DNA of 64,000 bases from Pseudomonas sp. CC120222-01a (GCF_003097235.1 NZ_QEQQ01000027.1:1-64000); one strand, 5' to 3'; positions 49,080 to 58,239 are shown, counted from the stretch's first letter. Numbers and translations are program-made. The notes: generated from the letters alone by a model not told the origin.

Positions 49080-51209
49080 TCAGGCGGGCACCGATTCTGC
49101 TGCCGCCTCCCGCTCCCACACCCGATGCCCTTCAACCGCTTTGACAAAGGCATCCACGGTCTTCTGCTCATCTCCGAGCAGCAATCCCTTGTCTTCCTTG
49201 AGCCCCAGGCTATTCAACAGGTCCTTGGTCAACACCATCGCCTTGAGATGCTTGTAGCCCTCCAGCAGGAAGTGCTTCGCCACCCCACTTGAAGCCAAGG
49301 CCTTGTCCACGCCCTTGGGCACCACAATCCCGTCGAACATGATCGACGGCATCCCCTCCATCGACGCATCTACCGGCAACTGCTTGCCGTCCGCCGTTTT
49401 TACCGGCGCCGAAGTCGGCCCCAGCAGCATCGGCCGAGCGCTTTTGGCCTGCAGCGCCTTGACCAGCTTGTCGACACTCGCAGCATCCACACCCTCGGCT
49501 ACCAGCACGGCGATCTTGCGCCCCTTGATCCCCACATCACCGGGGTGGTTCATCTGGCTCAAAGCCTTGGAATGCACGGGTTTGCTACCTTTTACCTGCA
49601 CCGTGCCCTGCTTCGGCGCCGGCAAGCCAAGGTTGGCCGCCACCGCCGCCGCCAGCTTAAGGTCGATGTTGGCGAGGATCTCGTTCACCTCACGCTGGCG
49701 AATGTTCTCGCGCTCCACCTTGCCCAACTCGAAGCTGTAAGCCTTGATGATGTGTTGCTGCTCGGTCGGGCTCATGCTCTGGAAGAACAGCCGCGCCTGG
49801 GAGAAGTGGTCGCCGAACGACTCACTGCGTTGGCGGATCTTGTGCGCATCGATACGCTCCTGATAGCTCTCGAAGCCGCCGTCCTGCGCGGCTGGCGGCG
49901 TCTCCTTGGGCCAGCCGCCATCGATGGAATTGGGCTCGTAAGAAGCCCGGCCCTTGTCGATGGTCATGCGGTGCATGGCGTCGCGCTGGCTGCTGTGGTT
50001 CGGCGCCACCGGCCGGTTGATCGGGATTTCATGGAAGTTGGGGCCGCCGAGGCGGCTGATCTGGGTGTCGGTGTAGGAGAACAACCGGCCCTGCAGCAAC
50101 GGGTCGTTGCTGAAGTCGATGCCAGGCACGATATGCCCCGGGCAGAAGGCCACTTGCTCGGTCTCGGCGAAAAAGTTGTCCGGGTTGCGGTTGAGTACCA
50201 TCTTGCCCAGCTTGGTGACCGCTACCAGCTCCTCGGGAATCAGCTTGGTCGGGTCGAGCAGGTCGAAGTCGAACTTGTGCTCATCGGCTTCCGGCACGAT
50301 CTGCACACCCAGCTCCCACTCGGGGTAATCACCGGTCTCGATCGCATCCCAGAGGTCGCGGCGATGGTAGTCAGTGTCCTTGCCTGCAAGCTTCTGCGCT
50401 TCGTCCCACAACACCGAGTGCACGCCCTGGCGCGGCTTCCAGTGGAACTTGACGAAACTGGCCACGCCCTCGGCATTGATCATGCGGAAGGTGTGCACGC
50501 CAAAGCCTTCCATCATCCGCAAGCTGCGCGGAATGGCGCGGTCGGACATGGCCCAGATCACCATGTGCGCAGACTCCGGCACCAGCGAGACAAAGTCCCA
50601 GAAGGTGTCATGGGCCGAACCGCCGGTAGGCATCTCGTTGTGCGGCTCGGGTTTGACCGCATGCACGAAGTCGGGAAACTTGATTGCGTCCTGGATGAAA
50701 AACACCGGCATATTGTTGCCAACCAGGTCGAAATTGCCTTCATCGGTATAGAACTTGACGGCAAAGCCGCGAACGTCACGCACGGTGTCGCCAGAGCCAC
50801 GTGGCCCCTGCACCGTGGAAAAGCGCACGAACACCGGGGTGATCTTCTCAGGGTCCTGCAGGAAACCGGCCTTGGTCAGCTCGGCATGGCAGCCGTAGCT
50901 CTGGAAGTAGCCGTGGGCCCCGGTACCACGGGCATGAACGATACGCTCAGGAATCCGCTCGTGGTCGAAGTGGGTGATCTTCTCGCGCAGGATGAAGTCT
51001 TCTAGCAGCGAGGCCCCGCGCGCGCCGGCCTTGAGGCTGTTCTGGTTGTCGGCAATCTTCACCCCTTGGTTGGTGCGCAGTGCCTGGCCGGTGGCGTCAC
51101 TGCGGAACGATTCAAGGCTCTGCAGTTTGGCATTGGTGTTGGCCCGGTCAGGGGTCTGGGTGCCGGCGGCCTCGCTGTGCTTGGGCGCGTCCGTCTTCTT
51201 GCTGGGCAT
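49080..51209 (-). CDS. katE: large-subunit catalase (HPII type)
   Basis: A 709-residue monofunctional haem catalase that dismutates hydrogen peroxide. The core (about 70-560) contains PERIVHARGTGAHGYFQSY with the distal His (divided), FVRFSTVQGPRGSGDTVRD and the proximal haem-tyrosine segment RLFSYTDTQISRLGG. The C-terminal 150 residues form the DJ-1/glutamine-amidotransferase-like domain found in clade 2 large catalases (KIAVLVAEGVDAASVDKLVKAL divided). The N-terminal 70 residues are a polar extension. In pseudomonads KatE is stationary-phase controlled. Confidence 0.96.
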   Translation of the reverse strand: MPSKKTDAPKHSEAAGTQTPDRANTNAKLQSLESFRSDATGQALRTNQGVKIADNQNSLKAGARGASLLEDFILREKITHFDHERIPERIVHARGTGAHGYFQSYGCHAELTKAGFLQDPEKITPVFVRFSTVQGPRGSGDTVRDVRGFAVKFYTDEGNFDLVGNNMPVFFIQDAIKFPDFVHAVKPEPHNEMPTGGSAHDTFWDFVSLVPESAHMVIWAMSDRAIPRSLRMMEGFGVHTFRMINAEGVASFVKFHWKPRQGVHSVLWDEAQKLAGKDTDYHRRDLWDAIETGDYPEWELGVQIVPEADEHKFDFDLLDPTKLIPEELVAVTKLGKMVLNRNPDNFFAETEQVAFCPGHIVPGIDFSNDPLLQGRLFSYTDTQISRLGGPNFHEIPINRPVAPNHSSQRDAMHRMTIDKGRASYEPNSIDGGWPKETPPAAQDGGFESYQERIDAHKIRQRSESFGDHFSQARLFFQSMSPTEQQHIIKAYSFELGKVERENIRQREVNEILANIDLKLAAAVAANLGLPAPKQGTVQVKGSKPVHSKALSQMNHPGDVGIKGRKIAVLVAEGVDAASVDKLVKALQAKSARPMLLGPTSAPVKTADGKQLPVDASMEGMPSIMFDGIVVPKGVDKALASSGVAKHFLLEGYKHLKAMVLTKDLLNSLGLKEDKGLLLGDEQKTVDAFVKAVEGHRVWEREAAAESVPA

Positions 51210-51435
51210 GGTCGGCTCTCCTCGTCAGTCTTCAGGCGTGCCCTTGTCGGGCTTGTGCAAGTAGTGACTGGAGGGCGTTGTCGAGCGTTCAATCAGGATT
51301 ACCGGTTGTCGCGATATGCCCGAAGGATTGGTGCATTACGAAATAAATGCTAAGAACAGCTATGGGAAAAGGCTAAAATGCGCGACCCCAGCTAACCGCT
51401 GACCCAAATTCCATGCGCCCCACAAGGTTCGCTAC

Positions 51436-52443
51436 GTGATCGAGTTCCAACAGGTACACAAGACCTACCGCGTCGCCGGTAGGGAAATCCCCGCACTGAA
51501 TCCGACCAGCCTGACCATCGAAGATGGCCAGGTGTTCGGCCTGATCGGCCATTCCGGCGCCGGCAAGAGCACCATGCTGCGCCTGATCAACCGCCTCGAA
51601 GAGCCTTCCGGCGGCACGATCATCGTCGACGGCGAAGACGTCACCGCGTTCAACGCCAACCAGCTGCGCGGCTTCCGCCAGCAGGTCGGGATGATCTTCC
51701 AGCACTTCAACCTGCTGGCATCCAAGACGGTCGCCGACAACGTCGCCCTGCCACTGACCCTGGCCGGCGAGCTGTCCCGCAGCGAGATCGACAAGCGTGT
51801 CACCGAGCTGCTGGCCCGGGTCGGCCTGCAGGACCACGCCAGGAAGTACCCGGCGCAGTTGTCCGGTGGCCAGAAGCAACGCGTCGGCATTGCCCGCGCC
51901 CTGTCGACCAACCCGAAGATCCTGCTGTGCGACGAAGCCACCAGCGCCCTCGACCCGCAGACCACCGCTTCGGTGTTGCAGCTGCTGGCCGAGATCAACC
52001 GTGAGCTGAAGCTGACCATCGTACTGATCACCCACGAAATGGACGTGATCCGCCGGGTCTGCGACCGCGTAGCAGTCATGGATGCCGGCCAGATCGTCGA
52101 GCAAGGCTCGGTGGCCGACGTGTTCCTGCACCCGCAACACCCGACCACCAAGCGTTTCGTCCAGGAGGACGAGCAGGTCGACGAAGGCGAGCAGCGCGAC
52201 GACTTCGCCCACGTGCCAGGCCGTATCGTGCGCCTGACCTTCCAGGGCGATTCCACCTACGCCCCGCTGCTGGGCACCGTGGCCCGTGAAACCGGCGTGG
52301 ACTACAGCATCCTCGCCGGGCGTATCGACCGCATCAAGGATGTCCCCTATGGCCAGCTCACCCTTGCCCTGATCGGCGGGGACATGGAAGCGGCGTTCGC
52401 CCGCTTCAAGGCAGCTGACGTACATATGGAGGTACTGCGTTGA
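51436..52443 (+). CDS. metN: methionine ABC transporter ATP-binding protein
   Basis: A 335-residue ATPase with Walker A GHSGAGKST, signature LSGGQKQRVGIARAL and Walker B ILLCDEATSALDPQT. The C-terminal NIL domain (about 260-335: ILAGRIDRIKDVPYGQLTLAL divided) senses methionine and inhibits transport. Starts at GTG with AAGG 8 nt upstream. A TAAAAT -10 (51373-51378) may serve the operon. It overlaps metI by one base. Confidence 0.94.
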   Translation: MIEFQQVHKTYRVAGREIPALNPTSLTIEDGQVFGLIGHSGAGKSTMLRLINRLEEPSGGTIIVDGEDVTAFNANQLRGFRQQVGMIFQHFNLLASKTVADNVALPLTLAGELSRSEIDKRVTELLARVGLQDHARKYPAQLSGGQKQRVGIARALSTNPKILLCDEATSALDPQTTASVLQLLAEINRELKLTIVLITHEMDVIRRVCDRVAVMDAGQIVEQGSVADVFLHPQHPTTKRFVQEDEQVDEGEQRDDFAHVPGRIVRLTFQGDSTYAPLLGTVARETGVDYSILAGRIDRIKDVPYGQLTLALIGGDMEAAFARFKAADVHMEVLR

Positions 52444-53114
52444 TGGACGCCCTGAATTTCTTCGCTAACGTCGACTGGGCCGAAATCTGGCTGGCCACCG
52501 TCGATACCATGATCATGCTGTTCGGCTCGCTGTTCTTCACCGTGTTGCTGGGCCTGCCACTGGGCGTGCTGCTGTTCCTCTGCGGGCCGAAGCAGATGTT
52601 CGAGCAGAAGGGCGTGTATGCGCTGCTGTCGCTGATCGTCAACATCCTGCGCTCGCTGCCGTTCATCATCCTGCTGATCGTGATGATTCCGTTCACCGTG
52701 TTGATCACCGGCACCTCGCTGGGTGTCGCCGGCGCCATCCCGCCGCTGGTGGTGGGTGCCACGCCGTTCTTCGCGCGCCTGGTGGAAACCGCCTTGCGTG
52801 AGGTGGACCGCGGCATCATCGAGGCCACCCAGTCGATGGGCGCCACCACCCGCCAGATCATCACCAGCGCGCTGCTGCCGGAGGCCCGCCCGGGCATCTT
52901 CGCGGCGATCACCGTCACCGCCATCACCCTGGTGTCGTACACCGCCATGGCCGGTGTGGTCGGCGCTGGCGGCCTGGGCGACCTGGCCATCCGCTTCGGT
53001 TACCAGCGTTTCCAGACCGACGTGATGGTCGTGACCGTGGTGCTGTTGCTGGTCCTGGTTCAAGTCCTGCAGAGCGTGGGCGACAAACTGGTCGTGCATT
53101 TTTCCCGTAAGTAA
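52443..53114 (+). CDS. metI: methionine ABC transporter permease
   Basis: A 223-residue permease with five membrane helices. The ATPase-coupling loop EVDRGIIEATQSMGATTRQI and the MetI-specific GVVGAGGLGDLAIRFGYQRF are present. The ATG at 52443 overlaps the last base of the metN stop, so translation is coupled. Confidence 0.95.
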   Translation: MDALNFFANVDWAEIWLATVDTMIMLFGSLFFTVLLGLPLGVLLFLCGPKQMFEQKGVYALLSLIVNILRSLPFIILLIVMIPFTVLITGTSLGVAGAIPPLVVGATPFFARLVETALREVDRGIIEATQSMGATTRQIITSALLPEARPGIFAAITVTAITLVSYTAMAGVVGAGGLGDLAIRFGYQRFQTDVMVVTVVLLLVLVQVLQSVGDKLVVHFSRK

Positions 53115-53122
53115 CCCCAATG

Positions 53123-53162
53123 GGGTCGGCCCGGCCGACCCGTTCGGGGGCCGTCGCGGCCC
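53123..53162 (+). other. two GC-rich hairpins between metI and metQ
   Basis: GGGTCGGCCCGGCCGACCC (53123-53141) is a perfect dyad, and GGGCCG-TCG-CGGCCC (53148-53162) a second one. They fill the 64-nt gap and lack a T tract, so a 3'-protecting or processing role for upstream mRNA is likelier than full termination. Confidence 0.65.
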
Positions 53163-53178
53163 TCACAAGGAGTGATTC

Positions 53179-53952
53179 ATGAAGAAGCTGCTTGCTGTTG
53201 TCGCCGCTGTCGCGGCCTTCTCGGCCAACGCCGCCGAAACCCTCACCGTCGCCGCCACCCCGGTGCCGCACGCCGAGATCCTCAACTTCGTCAAACCTCA
53301 GCTGGCGAAAGAAGGCGTAGACCTGAAGGTCAAGGAATTCACCGACTACATTCAGCCGAACGTGCAGGTGGCCGAGAAGCGCCTGGACGCCAACTTCTTC
53401 CAGCACCAGCCGTACCTGGATGAGTTCAACAAGGCCAAGGGCACCAACCTGGTCAGCGTTGCCGGCGTGCACATCGAGCCGCTGGGCGTGTACTCGACCA
53501 AGATCAAGAAGCTCGACGAGCTGTCCTCCGGCGCTACCGTGGTCATCCCCAACGACGCCACCAACGGCGGCCGCGCCCTGCTGCTGCTGGACAAGGCCGG
53601 CGTGATCAAGTTGAAGGACAACACCAACATCCTGTCGACCGTGAAGGACGTTGCCGAAAACCCGAAAAGCGTGAAGTTCCGTGAGCTGGAAGCGGCCACC
53701 ATCCCGCGTGTGCTGACCCAGGTCGATATCGCCCTGATCAACACCAACTACGCGCTGGAAGCCAAGCTGAATCCGGAAAAAGACGCCTTGGCCATCGAAG
53801 GCAGCGACTCGCCGTACGTGAACATCCTGGTTGCCCGCCCGGACAACAAGGACTCGGACGCGATGAAGAAGCTGGCGGCTGCACTGCACTCGCCTGAGGT
53901 GAAGCAGTTCATCAACGAGAAGTACAAAGGCGCTGTCGTTCCGGCGTTCTGA
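53179..53952 (+). CDS. metQ: methionine-binding protein (NlpA/MetQ family)
   Basis: A 257-residue NlpA-family substrate-binding protein for D/L-methionine. Landmarks: VAATPVPHAEIL, FTDYIQPNVQVAEKRLDANF (divided), FQHQPYLDEFN, TVVIPNDATNGGRALLLL and ALINTNYALEA. The signal peptide ends SANA-AET with no cysteine, so unlike E. coli MetQ this should be a soluble periplasmic protein, not a lipoprotein. AAGGAG precedes the ATG. It is the last gene of metNIQ. Confidence 0.94.
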   Translation: MKKLLAVVAAVAAFSANAAETLTVAATPVPHAEILNFVKPQLAKEGVDLKVKEFTDYIQPNVQVAEKRLDANFFQHQPYLDEFNKAKGTNLVSVAGVHIEPLGVYSTKIKKLDELSSGATVVIPNDATNGGRALLLLDKAGVIKLKDNTNILSTVKDVAENPKSVKFRELEAATIPRVLTQVDIALINTNYALEAKLNPEKDALAIEGSDSPYVNILVARPDNKDSDAMKKLAAALHSPEVKQFINEKYKGAVVPAF

Positions 53953-53964
53953 TCTCGCATCCTT

Positions 53965-54068
53965 GGGGCCGCTTTGCGGCCCTTTCGCGACACAAGGCCG
54001 CTCCTACAGGGATGTGAGTTCCCCTGTAGGAGCGGCCTTGTGTCGCGAAAGGCCTGCGCAGCAGGCCC
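53965..54068. repeat. REP pair, family A, inverted layout
   Basis: Two family A elements with CTCCTACAGG and CCTGTAGGAG facing each other in the centre, the reverse of the layout at 12615 and 24898. It lies between convergent metQ and the Sco gene. Confidence 0.9.
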
Positions 54069-54075
54069 AGCAATC

Positions 54076-54708
54076 TCAATCCCGCTTGACCAAGCCAGGC
54101 AGTTGCGCCACCAGCTTCTGGTTGTTGAACGGCGCACGAATGAACCCACGCTGACGCCCATCCGGCCCAACGACCGCCAGGTTGCCGCTGTGATCAACGG
54201 TATACCCCGGCTTGCTGGTATCGGCCGGGATGAACGGAATGCTCAAGGCATTGGCCAGCTTCTGGGTATCTTCGATCGACCCCGCCACCCCGACAAAATC
54301 CTTGTCGAAATAGCCCAGGTACTGCTTCAGCTGGTTCGGCGTATCGCGGTTCGGGTCCACGCTCACCAGCACCACCTGCAGCCGGTCCACGGCCTCCTTG
54401 GGCAGCTCGCTCTTCACCTGGCGCAACTGGGCCAGGGTGGTCGGGCAGATGTCCGGGCAGTAGGTGTAGCCGAAGAACAGCAGCGACCATTTGCCCTTGA
54501 GGTCGTCCAGCTGCACCGGCTGGCCATCCTGGTTGGTCATGGTCACATCGGCCACCGCGCGGCTCTGCGGCAGCAGGATGATGCCGGCATCGATCAGTTC
54601 GGTCGGGTTCAGCTGGCCCCGCTCACTGAGCACCTTGTTGACGGTAAGGCCCAGGATCAGCGCGACCAGGGCGACGAGGATGAAGACGGTTTTCTGGGTT
54701 CGGGTCAT
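54076..54708 (-). CDS. Sco1/SenC copper chaperone for cytochrome oxidase
   Basis: A 210-residue membrane-anchored thioredoxin-like protein that delivers copper to the CuA site of CoxB. One N-terminal helix (about 8-25) is followed by the Sco domain with FFGYTYCPDICPTTL (Cys84, Cys88) and the conserved His in YTVDHSGN. It overlaps the ctaB gene by 4 nt and ends the cox locus. Confidence 0.94.
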   Translation of the reverse strand: MTRTQKTVFILVALVALILGLTVNKVLSERGQLNPTELIDAGIILLPQSRAVADVTMTNQDGQPVQLDDLKGKWSLLFFGYTYCPDICPTTLAQLRQVKSELPKEAVDRLQVVLVSVDPNRDTPNQLKQYLGYFDKDFVGVAGSIEDTQKLANALSIPFIPADTSKPGYTVDHSGNLAVVGPDGRQRGFIRAPFNNQKLVAQLPGLVKRD

Positions 54709-55598
54709 AGATTCAGCAACAGGTAGTGGTCAACGAGCAACGCGATGAACAGCGCGAACAGGTAGCCGATAGAGTACTTGAAGGTGCCGATCGCCGCGTG
54801 CGGCTGGCTGCCACGGTACAACACCCAAGCCCATTGCAGGAAGCGCAGGCCCAGTACCAGGGCGCAGGCCAGGTACAACAGGCCGCTCATGTGGATGGCA
54901 AACGGCAGCAGGCTCACTGCCAGCAATATCAGGCTGTACAACAGGATATGCAGCTTGGTGTAACGCTCGCCGTGGGTAACCGGCAGCATCGGGATATCGG
55001 CCTTGGCGTACTCTTCCTTGCGGTGGATGGCCAGCGCCCAGAAGTGCGGTGGCGTCCAGGCGAAGATGATCAGCACCAGCAGCAAAGGCTCGGCGCTGAC
55101 ATGGCCGCTCACTGCGACCCAACCCAGCAGCGGCGGTGCGGCGCCGGCCAGCCCGCCGATGACGATGTTCTGAGGCGTGGCGCGCTTGAGAAAGCCGGTG
55201 TAGAGCACCGCATAGCCGAGCAGGGAAGCCAGGGTCAGCCAGGCGGTGAGGGGGTTGGTAAAGACCAGCAGCAGGGCCATGCCAAGCAGCGCCAGAGCCA
55301 GGGCGAACAGCAACGCCGGCAACGGCTCGACCCGGCCCTGGGCCAAGGGCCGCTTGTGGGTACGCGCCATCAATGCGTCGATGCGCCGGTCCACCACGTG
55401 GTTGACCACTGCCGCGCTGCCCGCGCACAGGGCGATCCCCAGGTTGCCGAACAGCAGCACACTCCAGCTGACCCCAGCGCGGGTCGCCAGGAACATGCCC
55501 GCCAGCGAGGTGATCAACATCAAAACCACCACCTTGGGCTTGGTCAGCTCCAGGTAATCGCGCCAGCCGGCACGCCGTGCGCTCAGAAGCGTCGCCAC
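54705..55598 (-). CDS. ctaB: protohaem IX farnesyltransferase (haem O synthase)
   Basis: A 297-residue UbiA-superfamily membrane enzyme that attaches farnesyl to haem B to make haem O. Nine helices are predicted; prenyl-diphosphate/metal motifs NHVVDRRIDALMARTHKRPL and WTPPHFWALAIHRKEEYAKA are intact. It partners with CtaA next door to make haem A for the aa3 oxidase. A second paralogue (cyoE) is expected with the bo3 oxidase elsewhere. Overlaps ctaA by 16 nt. Confidence 0.95.
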   Translation of the reverse strand: MATLLSARRAGWRDYLELTKPKVVVLMLITSLAGMFLATRAGVSWSVLLFGNLGIALCAGSAAVVNHVVDRRIDALMARTHKRPLAQGRVEPLPALLFALALALLGMALLLVFTNPLTAWLTLASLLGYAVLYTGFLKRATPQNIVIGGLAGAAPPLLGWVAVSGHVSAEPLLLVLIIFAWTPPHFWALAIHRKEEYAKADIPMLPVTHGERYTKLHILLYSLILLAVSLLPFAIHMSGLLYLACALVLGLRFLQWAWVLYRGSQPHAAIGTFKYSIGYLFALFIALLVDHYLLLNL

Positions 55599-56662
55599 GA
55601 ATCGTTCCTCATGTGATGGTTGATGCTCACTCCGGCTACAGGCCGCAGGCGCCAGCCCTGCCCGACGCCGACGCGGACCTTGTCGACCACGCGAATGCGG
55701 TAGTTCACCAGCACCATGCTCAGCAGCAGCATCGCACCGCCCGCGTTATGCGCGACGGCCACGGCCAGCGGCAGGTGGAACAGCACGTTGCTGATCCCCA
55801 GGCCGACTTGTACGGCCAGCGCCAGCAGCACCAGCCGCGACAGGCCAGTGAGGCCACAGCGGTGCAGCTTCCAGCTGAGCAGCAGCAGCACACAGGTCAC
55901 CAATAGCGCGCCCAGACGGTGGCTGATGTGAATGGCCGTGCGCGCATCGCTGTCCAGCTGCCCACCCAGGTAGTTGGGGCCGACGTGCTGGCTGAGGTGG
56001 AAGCCGTTGCTGAAGTCGGCCGCCGGCCACCACTGGCCATGGCAGGTGGGCAGGTCGATGCAGGCGACCGCCGCATAGTTGGCACTGACCCAGCCGCCCA
56101 GGGCGATCTGGCCGATCACCACCAGCAAGGCCAACGCGGCTATCCGCCGTAGGCTGAGCGGCAGCTTTGGCAAGGGCGCAAAGGCCCGGGATAGACGCAG
56201 GGACAGCAGGAACAGCAGGCTCAGGGTGGTGAAACCGCCCAGCAAGTGCGCGGTGACCACTTGCGGCCACAATTTAAGGGTGACGGTCCACATGCCAAAC
56301 GCCGCCTGCGCCAGCACCACGCCCAGCAACAACAGTGGCAGGCGATACGGCTGGCCATCGCGGGCATGCCGACGCAGCGCCTGCAGGGCGAGCAGGGCGA
56401 TCACCACGGCGAGGGTGCCGGCGAAGTAACGATGGACCATCTCGGCCCAGCCCTTGGCCTCTTCCACCGGATGGTCCGGGAAGTGCAGTCCGGCATGGGC
56501 CAGCTGCGCTTCGCTGCTGGGCACGCTGATGAAACCATAGCAACCCGGCCAGTCGGGGCAGCCGAGCCCGGCGTGGGTCAGGCGGGTGTAGGCACCGAGC
56601 AGGACGACCAGCAGTGCCAGCAGGGTGGCGAACACAGCGAGGCGGAATCCAGGTCTGGCCAT
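55583..56662 (-). CDS. ctaA: haem A synthase (COX15/CtaA)
   Basis: A 359-residue membrane protein with eight helices arranged as two four-helix bundles. Haem-ligating histidines lie in EMVHRYFAGTLAV and HISHRLGALLVT, with further His in AHLLGGFTTL and AHNAGGAML. Two cysteine pairs in periplasmic loops (CPDWPGCYG; CIDLPTCHG) mark the type that needs oxidative folding. It oxidises haem O to haem A for CoxA. Runs in the same direction as the 193-residue gene, 9 nt away. Confidence 0.94.
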   Translation of the reverse strand: MARPGFRLAVFATLLALLVVLLGAYTRLTHAGLGCPDWPGCYGFISVPSSEAQLAHAGLHFPDHPVEEAKGWAEMVHRYFAGTLAVVIALLALQALRRHARDGQPYRLPLLLLGVVLAQAAFGMWTVTLKLWPQVVTAHLLGGFTTLSLLFLLSLRLSRAFAPLPKLPLSLRRIAALALLVVIGQIALGGWVSANYAAVACIDLPTCHGQWWPAADFSNGFHLSQHVGPNYLGGQLDSDARTAIHISHRLGALLVTCVLLLLSWKLHRCGLTGLSRLVLLALAVQVGLGISNVLFHLPLAVAVAHNAGGAMLLLSMVLVNYRIRVVDKVRVGVGQGWRLRPVAGVSINHHMRNDSWRRF

Positions 56663-56671
56663 GGCAGGCTC

Positions 56672-57253
56672 CTAGCCGATGTTGGACAGCTTGAGCAGGT
56701 GACGCAGGTCATCGAGCACGTGCTTGCCGTTGACCTTGCCGTCGTAGCGCAACACCAGGTTGCCGTGCGGGTCGACGATCCACAGCTGCGGGCCGGGCTC
56801 GGTGACGCTCTGGGTGTAGCGCTGGACGTCCAGCGGGTAGCGCTGCAATTGGGGGTATTCACGGCCGAGTAGCGTCTGGAATTCAGCGCTCAGCGGCTGA
56901 GCCGCCGCCAGGGCATGGCTGGCGCGGCTGGCGTCCCGGCCCAGGCCGACTTGAATCTGGCGCACCAGGTAGACCAGCCGCTGACAGTCCTCGGTACAGG
57001 CTTGCGGGGCGCTGACCAGCAATTGCCAGCGCTCGTCCTCACCCGCGATACCGATATCAGCGCGACTCTCGCCATTGCCGATCATGGTGCCGTGGTAGTT
57101 GCGACCGTCTGGAACCCAGAACTGCAGCTTGTACATACAGGTGGCCAGGACCATCGGCCCAAGCACCACCAGCAGAATCAGTATCAGCTGCAAACGCCCG
57201 CGGGCTCTGGGTTTGCTACGTTCAGGCAGGTCCAGTGGAGTGGCGGCGGCCAT
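56672..57253 (-). CDS. Sco/thioredoxin-like membrane protein of the cox locus, unnamed
   Basis: A 193-residue protein with one N-terminal helix (about 21-38) and a periplasmic domain. I see a Sco-like CxxxC pair (CTEDC, Cys86/Cys90) placed after a beta strand (WQLLVSAP). The C-terminal strand-turn-strand LWIVDPHGNLVLRYDG and helix DDLRHLLKL resemble the end of a thioredoxin fold. A histidine equivalent to Sco is possible in VDPHGN. It is conserved between SURF1 and CtaA in Pseudomonas and probably assists oxidase assembly. AGAAGGAGA supports the ATG at 57253. Confidence 0.75.
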   Translation of the reverse strand: MAAATPLDLPERSKPRARGRLQLILILLVVLGPMVLATCMYKLQFWVPDGRNYHGTMIGNGESRADIGIAGEDERWQLLVSAPQACTEDCQRLVYLVRQIQVGLGRDASRASHALAAAQPLSAEFQTLLGREYPQLQRYPLDVQRYTQSVTEPGPQLWIVDPHGNLVLRYDGKVNGKHVLDDLRHLLKLSNIG

Positions 57254-57959
57254 CGGTTTTCTCCTTCTTGCGGTGCCAGCCAAAGTAGAGGTAGAGCAGT
57301 ACCAGGGCGGTGGCCAGGGCGAACCATTGCGCGGCGTAGCCCAAGTGCTTCTCCGGGCCCAGGGCAACGATCGGCCAGCCCAGCCGGTAGCTGGCAGGGC
57401 CCGATTCCAGGCGCAGTTCATGGGCGAAGCCTTCGCGGTCAAGTTGCTGCCAGAGTTGTGCTGCGTCGATGGCAGTGAGCAGATGCGGCCACTGGCCGCC
57501 TACCGGGTCGGGGTGTAACTGGAAGGTTTTGCCTGGCGCCACATACACCGTGGCATCGAGTGCCAAGGCTTGATCGGGGGTGTTGAATTGCACCGGTACA
57601 CGGCGGTCCGGCCACGGCAGCCAGCCACGGTTGACCAGCAGCCACAGGCCACTGCTCTGGTCATGGAAGGGTTGCAGCAGCTCGACGCCGGCTTGGCCGT
57701 CGCGCATGCTGTTGTCCAGTAACAGGCTGTGTTCGGCGTCGAAGCGGCCATAGAGGTGCACCCGGCGGTAGGCCGGATCCTGCGACTGTTGCAGCTGGCT
57801 GGTGGCCAACGCAGGTGCGACCTCACGTTCAGCATAAGTGTCCAGCAGCGCGCGCTTCTCATCGGCGCGGCCAAGCTGCCAGCAGCCGAGCGCGATCAGC
57901 CCCGGTAGCAGCGCAAGCACCACCAGGGTCGGTATCCAGCCTGGGCGAAACCGCCTCAT
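57222..57959 (-). CDS. SURF1 family cytochrome oxidase assembly protein
   Basis: A 245-residue protein with helices at both ends (about 8-26 and 213-231) and a periplasmic domain between. SURF1 landmarks: LGCWQLGRADEK, GRFDAEHSLLLDN, LLVNRGWLPWP and HLGYAAQWFALA. It helps insert haem A into CoxA. Overlaps the next gene by 32 nt, so translation is likely coupled. ATG at 57959 begins the first helix. Confidence 0.93.
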   Translation of the reverse strand: MRRFRPGWIPTLVVLALLPGLIALGCWQLGRADEKRALLDTYAEREVAPALATSQLQQSQDPAYRRVHLYGRFDAEHSLLLDNSMRDGQAGVELLQPFHDQSSGLWLLVNRGWLPWPDRRVPVQFNTPDQALALDATVYVAPGKTFQLHPDPVGGQWPHLLTAIDAAQLWQQLDREGFAHELRLESGPASYRLGWPIVALGPEKHLGYAAQWFALATALVLLYLYFGWHRKKEKTDGRRHSTGPA

Positions 57960-58022
57960 CGCAGCCTCGCCGGGCCAATCGCTATACTTATCCACATCAC
58001 CGCATCCCCCCGGAGAAGCGCC

Positions 58023-58226
58023 ATGCTCAAGGCCGCGATTGTCCTGATGCTGTTGGCCACTGTTGCCAGCCTGTTCAGTGGCCTGGTGTTTCTGGTCAAG
58101 GACGATGAAAACTCGACCCGCCTGCTGAAAGCCCTGACCGTACGAGTCACCTTGGCGGCCCTGACCGTCGGCCTGGTCGCCTGGGGTTTCATCAGTGGTC
58201 AGCTGGTTTCCCACGCCCCTTTCTGA
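58023..58226 (+). CDS. DUF2909 twin-helix membrane protein
   Basis: A 67-residue protein with two membrane helices (about 4-24 and 41-60) and a charged cytoplasmic or periplasmic turn (KDDENSTRLLK). It matches DUF2909, found in cox loci of proteobacteria, and is probably an oxidase assembly or structural factor. Notably it is on the opposite strand from the rest of the locus, divergent from SURF1. CGGAGAAG precedes the ATG. Confidence 0.85.
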   Translation: MLKAAIVLMLLATVASLFSGLVFLVKDDENSTRLLKALTVRVTLAALTVGLVAWGFISGQLVSHAPF

Positions 58227-58239
58227 AATTTTCATCTGA

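Noticed and set aside
51200..51300. Sigma-S promoter for katE
   Set aside because: A CTACTT-like -10 is present near the start but no -35 lies at a sensible distance; too weak to list.
51210..51435. SAM riboswitch before metN
   Set aside because: The leader after the likely -10 is only about 50 nt and has no multi-helix structure or conserved SAM-binding bases.
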